Shown piece after piece: positions 20,710 through 26,846 of a stretch of 26,846 nt of DNA (position 1 is the first letter of the stretch; each line of letters opens with the position of its first letter). The position numbers and the translations under genes were made by a program. Source of the stretch: a virus; the IMG/VR virus record IMGVR_UViG_3300031566_000309, positions 1-26,846 of that record; one strand, written 5' to 3'. The notes under the pieces were generated by a model. That model did no database searches. It saw nothing but the letters and a program-made list of their open reading frames with translations, and was not told where the DNA came from.

Positions 20710-21666
20710 TTAATCGCCCATCAAAAACTTTTCCGACTCCATCAGAAGCGGGAGCCCGAGAGGGTTGCCGTATTGCTCGTTGATCATCATCGCAACGTCC
20801 AGAAGGTTGGTAACGTAGCGGTACCGGCCCTGGCCTTTGGCGCGGGCGGCCAAAAAATCTATGCATTCCCCATCCAGGCCGGGGCAGTGACTCTCCGCGA
20901 TGGCCCGCGTGTCTTTTTTGGATATCCTGAATTTGTCCCGCTTCATCGCGATCCGGCTGTAGATCTGATCGAACAGGTACGCACGGCCCTCCGTCCCTTT
21001 CATCTGCTCATAGAGCCGCTCCTGGCCGACATATACGATGCCGAGACAGGCGCAATCGTGCAGCTTCCTGACGAGCTCGAAGGCCTCCCAGCTCAAAAAA
21101 TGGGCGTCGTCTATTATAAGGAGCCTGTTCGTGCCCTTGAGCCTCGCGATCAGCGCCTGGAGATAATCGCTGACACTGCTCTTCCGGCCCACGCCGCCGA
21201 CCTGCTCGATGACCCTGCGCAGAATCTGCGACGGCGTCTTCGTGGTGATGTCGGCGGTAACGAATACCGTGGCGCGATTTACCCTTTTATATTCCTTGCA
21301 CGTCTCCGTTTTCCCGGTGCCCGACGGCGCCAGGGCGGCGCCCATTTTTTGCTTCTGGTCGCAAAACTGGAGTACCTCCCAGATAAGCGTGGAGGCATTC
21401 GTCGTGACGAATTCCTTCGGGCCGGAGACAAACTGCAGGTCCTCTTCGCGCTCCAGGAGATTCTTGATATCCTTCTCGACCTCTTGCACGTTCCCGGCAT
21501 AGATCCGGTTGACGTACTGGCTGACGGCCGCCGTGGATCGGTTGATCATCCCGGCGATGCCCTTCAAGCTTCTCCCCGATTGGTCTTTCCAAAGGCAAAA
21601 CCTGTCGTGCAGGTTCTCGTCGTAAACCTTGCTTAAATCTTCTTTTACTGCCGGTTCAACAGTCAT
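20710..21666 (-). CDS. Transposition target-capture AAA+ ATPase, MuB family
   Basis: This is a 318-residue protein, MTVEPAVKEDLSKVYDENLH onward, with AGGAGG upstream. An N-terminal Cro-like helix-turn-helix (about 34-60, LKGIAGMINRSTAAVSQYVN) is followed by the ATPase: Walker A APSGTGKT at 113-120 and Walker B LLIIDD at 182-187, with a sensor-like VYVGQERLYEQ. MuB binds target DNA nonspecifically as an ATP-dependent filament and delivers it to the transposase, giving target immunity. The gene follows the transposase gene by 42 bases, as in all Mu-like phages. Length matches MuB (312). Confidence 0.93.
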   Translation of the reverse strand: MTVEPAVKEDLSKVYDENLHDRFCLWKDQSGRSLKGIAGMINRSTAAVSQYVNRIYAGNVQEVEKDIKNLLEREEDLQFVSGPKEFVTTNASTLIWEVLQFCDQKQKMGAALAPSGTGKTETCKEYKRVNRATVFVTADITTKTPSQILRRVIEQVGGVGRKSSVSDYLQALIARLKGTNRLLIIDDAHFLSWEAFELVRKLHDCACLGIVYVGQERLYEQMKGTEGRAYLFDQIYSRIAMKRDKFRISKKDTRAIAESHCPGLDGECIDFLAARAKGQGRYRYVTNLLDVAMMINEQYGNPLGLPLLMESEKFLMGD

Positions 21667-21708
21667 TTAATCCCCTCCTCTTAAGGTATTTTTTTGATCC
21701 TGAACGCC

Positions 21709-23667
21709 TTATTCATCCTCGTCCCGCACCGGATCGTTGATGGTCAGCCTCATGATCGGCCTGGGTTTTTCCGGCGGGGGCGCCGGCTTAAAGGTTAACG
21801 GCCGGTATCCCGGGCCGGAAACGGCCCGGAGCTGCGCTCCCTCCAGCTGGGTCCGCAAAACCCTGATCTTCGATTCCCGGTCTCTCACTTCCCTTGCCTC
21901 CCTCTCGTGAGGGTGGATCCTGGGCACGTGAGTCTTCGGTGTTTTCTCCGGCAGCCACAGCCGGTATTTCTGCGAAATCTGCTTTACCAGCCGGTTTTGC
22001 ATTTCAATTTTGGCGGCCACCTGGTCGCGATTCTTGGGGTTGATCATTCCCCACTCCTCGGCCCGGCACAGCAAGCTCCCCGAGGCCCGGCTGAAGATCC
22101 ATACCCGGCCGGGATCGAACGGATGATACCGCACGAACACCTCGGTACCGCCGTAATCGGCGAGCTCCGGCCCATAATAGGTGAGGGTCCGCTTGAAAAA
22201 CTCGTGCCTGATTTTAACCTGGCTGCGCTTGACGGTGAGCGGTTTGCCGTTGCCGTTTACGGCCTGGACGGGAAGGAAGATGTACTCGAGCACCTCCTCC
22301 GAAAGGGTCGTGACCGGGTACCGGGAGACGCTCTCGTTGTAGAGCTGCCGCGGGGTTTTTCCGGTGTCCTCGCCGCGATTCTTGAAGACGTGGTCGTTTT
22401 GTCCTTCGATCATGGCAAAAATCCGGTCGACCATCTCCTCTATGCCGAGGAGCTCCCCGGCCCGGATCATCTCGGTCAGCTCCTTTTGCTGGAGCTCGCT
22501 CTCGCGTGCATCTTTGAGGCGCTTGCAATACCCCGGGATCCGTTCGTTGCGGAGCACCTTATCGAACCTGCCGAACCAGCCCTCGATGGGTTTTGCCTGC
22601 GGGTGGCGGGGTTTCGCGCGTGTGTGCTGGATGGTCCCCGTCTTGATCCCGAGACCCGTGAGCTGTTCGATGAGCGAGGCCGTGTAATTGCTTTCCTCCG
22701 GCTTGCCCCAGTCGGTGTATAATTCGCCCGGCATTCCCCATCTCACGGCATTGATAAGGGCCTGCCCGACCGTGTATCTGTTATAGTGCTGGTACGCCAC
22801 CGCTCCCCAGGTCATCTGGGTGCGGAAGTCCATCCAGCAAAACAGCTCCAGGGTCGCGACGTCGCCCTTGTAATCGAAGCAGCAATAATCGGCCTTGTGC
22901 TGATCTCCTACGAGGCACTCCATCGCCCTGTAGGCTGTATGGTCCCTCCGGATCGCCGGCACTACGTCCTCCCTCAGCCCGCGGCCGCCCTTGTCCCGGT
23001 ATATAATAAGGCTGTCCGCGACCCTGCGGTGCAGGTTGCAGAACGACTCGTAGCACCCCACCTTGAGCCCTTTTTCCCTCGCCGTCCTTTGGATCCGTTT
23101 ATATGTGGAGCGCTTTTCCTGGTGTCCCCGGCGGTTTGCGATAATCTCCTCGATGGCCATGTGCGCAGCGTCATGATCCCAGGCCCGGACCGTGATCCCG
23201 AGGCTCTCGATCCTGACCCCGAAATTTCTGGTGGAAGAGATAATCTCCGCGCCTTTTTTTACCCTGTCCATAAGCCTGTACGCCGTGGCCACGTTGTACC
23301 CGTACTCCTCCGCGATATATTTGATCCTGGTTTTCCGGCCCCCGACCCAGTGCGGTACCGCCAGGCAGTCGCACAGCATCCGGATCTTTGTGGCCACCGC
23401 CGGGTCTTTTAATTTTTCCGGCGGAACCTTGACCTCGAAATAAGCGGCCGCTTCCTCCACGCTGTCCTCGTCGATGCCGCATCTGTGCCGCATGATCCGC
23501 TCCTGCACCTCCGCCGGCAGTCGGTCTAAAAAAAACCGCCTCTCTCGGCGGCCGCTAATGATTTCATGCGGCCATTTTTCCTTATTCGCTTTACCCATCG
23601 CCGCCTGTTTCGTTATCCCCAACACCTTCGCGATCTCTTTCGCGCTCACCAGCTCCGATCCGCTCAT
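21709..23667 (-). CDS. DDE transposase, MuA family
   Basis: This is a 652-residue protein, MSGSELVSAKEIAKVLGITK onward. The N-terminal winged-helix domain (about 1-60, ending RERRFFLDRLPAEVQERI) reads the internal enhancer in Mu. End-binding helical domains follow (about 80-225). The catalytic core has Asp255 in LVGDQHKAD, Asp319 in LYTDWGK and Glu362 in KPIEGWFGRF, the DDE triad with spacing similar to MuA. A beta-barrel and a basic C-terminal tail (for MuB/ClpX contact) end the protein. The ATG overlaps the preceding stop (ATGA). It should carry out integration and replicative transposition. Confidence 0.95.
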   Translation of the reverse strand: MSGSELVSAKEIAKVLGITKQAAMGKANKEKWPHEIISGRRERRFFLDRLPAEVQERIMRHRCGIDEDSVEEAAAYFEVKVPPEKLKDPAVATKIRMLCDCLAVPHWVGGRKTRIKYIAEEYGYNVATAYRLMDRVKKGAEIISSTRNFGVRIESLGITVRAWDHDAAHMAIEEIIANRRGHQEKRSTYKRIQRTAREKGLKVGCYESFCNLHRRVADSLIIYRDKGGRGLREDVVPAIRRDHTAYRAMECLVGDQHKADYCCFDYKGDVATLELFCWMDFRTQMTWGAVAYQHYNRYTVGQALINAVRWGMPGELYTDWGKPEESNYTASLIEQLTGLGIKTGTIQHTRAKPRHPQAKPIEGWFGRFDKVLRNERIPGYCKRLKDARESELQQKELTEMIRAGELLGIEEMVDRIFAMIEGQNDHVFKNRGEDTGKTPRQLYNESVSRYPVTTLSEEVLEYIFLPVQAVNGNGKPLTVKRSQVKIRHEFFKRTLTYYGPELADYGGTEVFVRYHPFDPGRVWIFSRASGSLLCRAEEWGMINPKNRDQVAAKIEMQNRLVKQISQKYRLWLPEKTPKTHVPRIHPHEREAREVRDRESKIRVLRTQLEGAQLRAVSGPGYRPLTFKPAPPPEKPRPIMRLTINDPVRDEDE

Positions 23668-23873
23668 CTCATGTCTCCAATCTTCCTGGCATGCTCCTTG
23701 CAATCCTTATTATATATACCGCCCCGCGTTTTAGGGATTGCGATCCCCTCTCTTTTCAGGGTGGCCTCAGTAACCATACTGTGATTCAGTTCGCCTCCCT
23801 CTACGATATATGTGGCTACTGGCTCTTTACCCTCGACTTCCCACCATGCTAAAAAAACCGCCGTTGGCCTCAT
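23664..23873 (-). CDS. Small early protein upstream of the transposase
   Basis: This is a 69-residue protein, MRPTAVFLAWWEVEGKEPVA, then TYIVEGGELNHSMVTEATLK and a basic end with one Cys. It starts with ATGA overlap to the preceding gene and ends with ATGA overlap to the transposase, so it is fully embedded in the early operon. No family is recognised. Position before A is like the small semi-essential genes of other transposable phages. Confidence 0.65.
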   Translation of the reverse strand: MRPTAVFLAWWEVEGKEPVATYIVEGGELNHSMVTEATLKREGIAIPKTRGGIYNKDCKEHARKIGDMR

Positions 23874-24379
23874 TTGCTGCCCTCCATCTCCCTCAAAAAT
23901 AACATCCTCTTTTTCTTCCGTGCCTGGGCCTCCCGGATCTCCTCGTCCAATTTTTGTATCTCGGCCCGCAGGGCCTCCGGCCCCGGCATGCTAAAAATTC
24001 CGCACGGCGTGCCCAGAACCCTGAGCGGCTCCACGCTCCCCGTCGCCTGGCAGAACGCCGGCAGGTACTCCGCCGGGATGTGCCTCCGGACCCACCGGTC
24101 TTCATCATCCCCCTGGACCCCGATCTCCGCCCTCTGGTCTTCCCTCGTCCAGGAATAGATCTGCTCCCTGGTGATTGTTTCATTGAGGAGGTGGCTCATC
24201 TCGCCCGCGATCTGGTGCACGGAAAGAGGGCAGTCCTTTATGGCCGCCCTCATTGAGCCTCGTAGATTTTCGATTATTCTGAATTGTCCGCCGGTGGGTG
24301 ATGATGCGGTGAAATGCTCTTTGACCAGGTCAAAGATGGTGAGCTGATTTTTGTCGATTCTTCGCCGTGATTTAGACAT
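23870..24379 (-). CDS. Early protein of unknown function, possibly DNA-binding
   Basis: This is a 169-residue protein, MSKSRRRIDKNQLTIFDLVK onward. The start at 24379 has AAAGG seven bases away, better than the ATG at 24385. Sequence blocks: NLRGSMRAAIKDCPLSVHQI, then AGEMSHLLNETITREQIYSW (a helix-turn-helix-like part), RHIPAEYLPAFCQATGSVEP, and a C-terminal coiled coil. The same plan occurs in early regions of Mu-like phages of Gram-negative bacteria, in my memory, without assigned function. Confidence 0.7.
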   Translation of the reverse strand: MSKSRRRIDKNQLTIFDLVKEHFTASSPTGGQFRIIENLRGSMRAAIKDCPLSVHQIAGEMSHLLNETITREQIYSWTREDQRAEIGVQGDDEDRWVRRHIPAEYLPAFCQATGSVEPLRVLGTPCGIFSMPGPEALRAEIQKLDEEIREAQARKKKRMLFLREMEGSK

Positions 24380-24394
24380 TGACATGCCTTTTAA

Positions 24395-24414
24395 ATGGTT
24401 TAATAATAAACCAT
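24395..24414. promoter_or_regulatory. Perfect 8-4-8 inverted repeat between Ner-like gene and next early gene
   Basis: Arms ATGGTTTA (24395-24402) and TAAACCAT (24407-24414) flank ATAA. No T-run follows, so an operator or RNA hairpin near the ribosome site of the next gene is more likely than a terminator. It occupies nearly the whole 39-base gap. Confidence 0.5.
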
Positions 24415-24418
24415 GAAG

Positions 24419-24652
24419 CTAAGCGGTCTTTTTATTGGCGCGCCTTTTTGCGACGGCAAGGTAATGCTCATGAAAGATCACATGGGGATCCCGATCGATC
24501 CTCTCGGCCACCGCCCGCATGATCCGGTCCGATACCATGATCTTGCGGACCACAATTGAGACGGCCATCTCGGACACGCCGAGATCCCTGGCGATCTCCT
24601 TCTGTCGTATGCCTTTTTTCTTGAGCGCCGCCTGTATGTCGGCAGGATGCAT
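24419..24652 (-). CDS. ner: Ner-like helix-turn-helix early regulator
   Basis: This is a 77-residue protein, MHPADIQAALKKKGIRQKEI, then ARDLGVSEMAVSIVVRKIMV and a basic end. The helix-turn-helix (about 15-40, QKEIARDLGVSEMAVSIVVR) and the small size match Ner of Mu-like phages, a lambda-Cro-like repressor that shuts down early and repressor transcription after infection. It precedes the transposase operon and lies about 960 bases from the repressor. The gene is separated from the divergent plus-strand gene at 24684 by only 31 bases. Confidence 0.82.
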   Translation of the reverse strand: MHPADIQAALKKKGIRQKEIARDLGVSEMAVSIVVRKIMVSDRIMRAVAERIDRDPHVIFHEHYLAVAKRRANKKTA

Positions 24653-24683
24653 TTTACGTAACCTCTTTATTGGGTGATAAAAT

Positions 24684-24866
24684 ATGGATGATACTCAGCT
24701 TCTTAAAAACATCTTTACCGCCCAGGTCCTGATCCTCGCGAATCAGATTAAGGCGGAGAAAAAAGCAAAAGGCACCACGAGCACAAGCGATTTTACTGCC
24801 GAAGCAATCAACCTGATTGAGCAGAAAAGAGCTCAGATACTCCGAACTCTTCGGCAATCGCCTTAA
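24684..24866 (+). CDS. Small plus-strand protein of the early control region
   Basis: This is a 60-residue protein, MDDTQLLKNIFTAQVLILAN, then QIKAEKKAKGTTSTSDFTAE and AINLIEQKRAQIL. The composition (helical, evenly charged) is that of a real protein, and GGGTGATAAAAT lies before the ATG. It runs opposite to the early operon: its start is 31 bases from the Ner-like start, and its end overlaps the minus-strand gene at 24808 by 59 bases. No family recognised. Confidence 0.6.
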   Translation: MDDTQLLKNIFTAQVLILANQIKAEKKAKGTTSTSDFTAEAINLIEQKRAQILRTLRQSP

Positions 24867-25023
24867 ACCTCGGGCTCTTAATGTGAACCTCGTGCGCTGA
24901 TAAAATGATGTTCTCGGCACGGTCCAGGACCGGCCGCACCTGGTTCATGGGCACGCCCTCGAATAACGAGGCGACCATGAAAGCGACCCCTTCGAACTCT
25001 TGGTCATCGAGATATCTGGCCAT
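24808..25023 (-). CDS. Small early protein, unknown
   Basis: This is a 71-residue protein, MARYLDDQEFEGVAFMVASL, then FEGVPMNQVRPVLDRAENII and HEVHIKSPRFKAIAEEFGVS. GGAGG lies ten bases upstream of the ATG. The sequence is protein-like with two helices. It would be in the first part of the early transcript. Its 3' end overlaps the plus-strand gene at 24684 by 59 bases. No family recognised. Confidence 0.6.
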   Translation of the reverse strand: MARYLDDQEFEGVAFMVASLFEGVPMNQVRPVLDRAENIILSAHEVHIKSPRFKAIAEEFGVSELFSAQSG

Positions 25024-25059
25024 TTTTCATTAACCTCCTGAAAAAAGGTGATTAAAATT

Positions 25060-25224
25060 ATGAAAAAAAGTGACGCTATAACTTTGGCGGCCCGTATCGT
25101 TGAGCGCCTGATTGATTCTGGTAAGCTCAATCTAGATTTGGACGTAAACGCCAGCCCAAAAAAGATTCTTACTATTACCGAGGCCATCGCCAAAGGGCTT
25201 ATCGAGATCGAAAAAAAGCTTTAA
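25060..25224 (+). CDS. Small plus-strand protein of the early control region
   Basis: This is a 54-residue protein, MKKSDAITLAARIVERLIDS, then GKLNLDLDVNASPKKILTIT and EAIAKGLIEIEKKL. AAGGTG lies nine bases before the ATG. It is convincing as a protein. Its start is 36 bases from the divergent gene at 25023 and its stop overlaps the convergent gene at 25221 by four bases. No promoter room is visible on either side. No family recognised. Confidence 0.58.
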   Translation: MKKSDAITLAARIVERLIDSGKLNLDLDVNASPKKILTITEAIAKGLIEIEKKL

Positions 25225-25376
25225 TCATGGGGATAGTCCCTGATTATTAGCCTGGGAGCTAATGCCTGCACAAACAGCCTGAGCACGAAAATCGGATCCT
25301 CCGTATCGTCCAGATCGAGGTCTTTGAAAGCATCTACGAGTTTCTTAGCTTTTTCGAGCCGCTCTTTTGGGTCCAT
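25221..25376 (-). CDS. First gene of the early transcript, small acidic protein
   Basis: This is a 51-residue protein, MDPKERLEKAKKLVDAFKDL, then DLDDTEDPIFVLRLFVQALA and a basic end. GAGGAG is eight bases from the ATG. A strong minus-strand promoter lies about 60 bases upstream, so it should be the first product of the early operon. Acidic helix followed by a hydrophobic helix. No family recognised. Confidence 0.62.
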   Translation of the reverse strand: MDPKERLEKAKKLVDAFKDLDLDDTEDPIFVLRLFVQALAPRLIIRDYPHD

Positions 25377-25438
25377 GATGAATGCTCCTCTTAGAAATAG
25401 GTTTATTTATTTTTTTCCGCTTAGATTTAGTTATATAT

Positions 25439-25468
25439 ATTATAACGGCACCTTTTTAGAAAAGTAAA
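25439..25468 (-). promoter_or_regulatory. Early promoter (Pe-like)
   Basis: On the minus strand TTTACT (25463-25468) is 18 bases from a perfect TATAAT (25439-25444). A second TTTACT is five bases further upstream. A CTTGTCGAT site at 25480-25488 abuts the -35 region, consistent with repressor control. It would drive the genes from 25376 through the transposase. Confidence 0.65.
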
Positions 25469-25479
25469 GTAAAAAAACG

Positions 25480-25599
25480 CTTGTCGATCGTTTTTTTTTG
25501 GAAACCAGCAAAAAAATTTAACTAGTTAAAATCATTAGACAATTTCAACCTACACCCACTTGTCGATCAACTTGTCGATTCCGTAGCCTAATCGACAAG
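25480..25599. promoter_or_regulatory. Operator array of four CTTGTCGAT sites
   Basis: Direct copies lie at 25480-25488, 25559-25567 and 25571-25579, and an inverted copy (ATCGACAAG) at 25591-25599. The last pair forms an inverted repeat with ten-base arms and a nine-base spacer. The second and third are 12 bases apart. They stand between the early promoter and the repressor gene, as expected for repressor/Ner operators. A 12-bp palindrome TTAACTAGTTAA also lies in the gap. I found no clear sigma-70 promoter for the repressor here. Confidence 0.7.
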
Positions 25600-25615
25600 C
25601 AAAATAGGACTAAAA

Positions 25616-26146
25616 ATGAGCATCGGCGACCGCATAAAAATGGTACGAGGGACGTTAACTCAAAAGCAATTTGCACTAAAAATAGGTGCTGGCCAGAGGT
25701 CTATCTATTCATGGGAAGTTGGTCATGCTGCACCCGGTGCAAAATCTCTTGAGGCAATCCACAGGGTATTTGGCGTTGACATACATTGGCTTTTAACGGG
25801 GGAAGGTGAGCGGTATATCAAGAAAGACGATAGTCAGGAAAATGATTTACCCCAGGCCCATGAATCGCTGGCAGAATATTCCGCAGACGCCCCCGGGCTC
25901 GGCCAGGCCGTGGAGATGCTGGCAACGATCCTTGGATCAGGAAACCAGGTATTTTCCCAGGCGGTGATGTCCAGCTTGAGGGCATCTGCTGCTGCTCTTA
26001 ATATAATGAAGCAGCGGAATCAGCAGATGGCCACCCTGGTGTCTGAGCTCAATGACTTTCGTAAACGCCTGGCCGCCCTGGAGGAACAATTTCAAAAGGA
26101 GCCGGAGGTAGAAAAGGGGGAGAATTTAGAAAAGAAACCAATGTGA
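25616..26146 (+). CDS. Lysogeny repressor, XRE-family helix-turn-helix (c-like)
   Basis: This is a 176-residue protein, MSIGDRIKMVRGTLTQKQFA onward. The helix-turn-helix (about 12-60, LTQKQFALKIGAGQRSIYSW, then SLEAIHRVFGVDIHWLLTGEG) is typical of phage repressors of this class. A hydrophobic middle and a C-terminal coiled coil (MATLVSELNDFRKRLAALEE) probably dimerise. No LexA-type Ser/Lys protease is visible, so RecA cleavage is not expected. AGGA is six bases before the ATG. It is the divergent gene next to the operator array, as the Mu c gene is. Confidence 0.82.
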   Translation: MSIGDRIKMVRGTLTQKQFALKIGAGQRSIYSWEVGHAAPGAKSLEAIHRVFGVDIHWLLTGEGERYIKKDDSQENDLPQAHESLAEYSADAPGLGQAVEMLATILGSGNQVFSQAVMSSLRASAAALNIMKQRNQQMATLVSELNDFRKRLAALEEQFQKEPEVEKGENLEKKPM

Positions 26147-26241
26147 TTTATCTATTCACGAAATATCATTAGATAATCTTCCGTGTTTTCAATACGTTAA
26201 AAAGGCAACCCGCTCACATCTCCACCCAAAAGGAGGTTATT

Positions 26242-26742
26242 ATGTCATTAATAACTTGCCCGGAATGTAAGAAAAAAATCAGTGAAAATGTCACTGCTTG
26301 TCCTCACTGCGGATATCAATTTACACCAGAAAAAATTGAAGAGCTTAAGAAGGCGGGCTCAAAGTTGGATAAAGGATGTTTAATCTCTCTTGGGGTTATT
26401 GGTCTTTTTGCTGCTCTTATTTTTATTTTCATACCTATGTATATACTTAACCCTGACAAAGCCAAAACGAAAAAAACTGACCCGCGAACAGAACGAATAG
26501 AAAAGCAATTTAATTCTTGGGACGGCTCCCACATCGGGCTCACAAAACTTATTAAAGCTTCAATGAACGACCCCTCGTCTTATAAACATGTCGAAACCGG
26601 GTACATCGACCAGGGTGATTATTTACTCGTTAAAACCACCTTCCGAGGTAAGAATAAATTCGGCGGCGTCGTTAAAAACTGGGTTTCCGCAACGGTAGAT
26701 TTAAACGGAAAGGTCCTTGAGATTATCGACCAGGGACCATAA
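26242..26742 (+). CDS. Zinc-ribbon membrane protein, probable moron
   Basis: This is a 166-residue protein, MSLITCPECKKKISENVTAC, then PHCGYQF, with zinc ligands Cys6/Cys9/Cys20/Cys23. A membrane helix is at about 46-69 (CLISLGVIGLFAALIFIFIP). The C-terminal domain (about 85-166) contains SMNDPSSYKHVETGYID, then TTFRGKNKFGGVVKNWVSAT and a final beta strand. This C-terminal type occurs in many small bacterial membrane or lipoproteins of unknown role. AGGAGG stands before the ATG. It is AT-rich and lies beyond the repressor, where lysogenic-conversion genes are usual. The 95-bp gap before it has no clear promoter. Confidence 0.7.
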   Translation: MSLITCPECKKKISENVTACPHCGYQFTPEKIEELKKAGSKLDKGCLISLGVIGLFAALIFIFIPMYILNPDKAKTKKTDPRTERIEKQFNSWDGSHIGLTKLIKASMNDPSSYKHVETGYIDQGDYLLVKTTFRGKNKFGGVVKNWVSATVDLNGKVLEIIDQGP

Positions 26743-26781
26743 TTAGGTTTGATCAGCTTGTGAAATAATCTGGTGTTTTTT

Positions 26782-26832
26782 AGTCGCACTTTGTGTTGCA
26801 ATACACCCCCAAAAACCGGGGTTTCAGTCGCA
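26782..26832. repeat. Two AGTCGCA repeats near the phage left end, possible transposase sites
   Basis: TTTTAGTCGCA (core 26782-26788) and GTTTCAGTCGCA (core 26826-26832) are 44 bases apart, about four helical turns, in the same orientation. They lie beyond the last phage gene, where Mu-like phages carry end-binding sites for the transposase. The actual end and the flanking target duplication are outside the window. Between them CCCC and GGGG around AAAAAC could form a weak hairpin, possibly ending the gene at 26242. Confidence 0.4.
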
Positions 26833-26846
26833 GGATATCTTTCACT

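Noticed and set aside
24654-24920. An 88-residue minus-strand frame upstream of the Ner-like gene
   Set aside because: Arginine/phenylalanine-rich and fully overlapping two better frames; no ribosome site. Judged to be a shadow.

Overview
The window is most of a Mu-like transposable prophage, read almost entirely on the minus strand, so the phage's own left end lies at the right of the window. The transposase, target-capture ATPase, Gam, GemA, Ner-like regulator and repressor form its early half. A lysis cassette and a Mu-type head module (gp25-gp37 order) form its late half. The window ends inside the tail tape-measure gene. The host is probably a Deltaproteobacterium (Desulfobacterota). This is an inference from the GC-rich coding sequence and from intergenic repeats (TCAGCGATCAGC-type, ACGGTGA heptads, CCCCCTTTGAAAAAGGGGG-type) that I associate with those genomes; no host gene is visible to confirm it.

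Layout, in transcription order from right to left. 26846-25377: two AGTCGCA repeats near the edge that could be transposase-binding end sites, a plus-strand zinc-ribbon membrane protein (probable moron), the plus-strand XRE repressor, and a 240-bp control region with four CTTGTCGAT sites and a minus-strand early promoter. 25376-24419: tiny genes interleaved on both strands, then the Ner-like regulator. 24379-19138: two small early genes, MuA, MuB, GemA, a small unrecognised protein, Gam and a small unknown gene. 19141-14166: accessory or middle genes, including an HNH protein with a duplicated N-terminal repeat, a DUF5131 protein, two tiny membrane proteins, three small zinc-finger or zinc-ribbon proteins and an AT-rich unknown gene. 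14150-13930: a probable late promoter with a palindrome between its hexamers, followed after about 160 nt by an intrinsic terminator. 13699-12140: M15-type endolysin, 3-TM holin, DUF2730-like membrane protein and a small winged-helix protein. 12131-2049: gp27-like protein, terminase, portal, gpG, gpF, protease with nested scaffold, capsid cement protein, major capsid gpT, gp35-, gp36- and gp37-like proteins. 1987-1: tail tube, tail assembly chaperone with a -1 frameshift site, and the start of the tape measure.

No tail sheath gene lies between the gp37 homologue and the tube, and the chaperone/tape-measure arrangement is lambda-like. The particle is therefore probably a long-tailed siphovirus carrying a Mu-type transposition and head module, as in the Pseudomonas phages B3 and D3112. 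Most genes in the early and lysis parts overlap by ATGA, TAATG or TGATG, which suggests translational coupling. By contrast, many junctions in the head and tail module hold short host-type repeats.

The most unusual points are the repeat load at structural gene junctions, the two convergent pairs of tiny genes inside the early operon, the late promoter-palindrome-terminator leader, and several unrecognised accessory genes. I did not find a clear, complete undescribed defence system.
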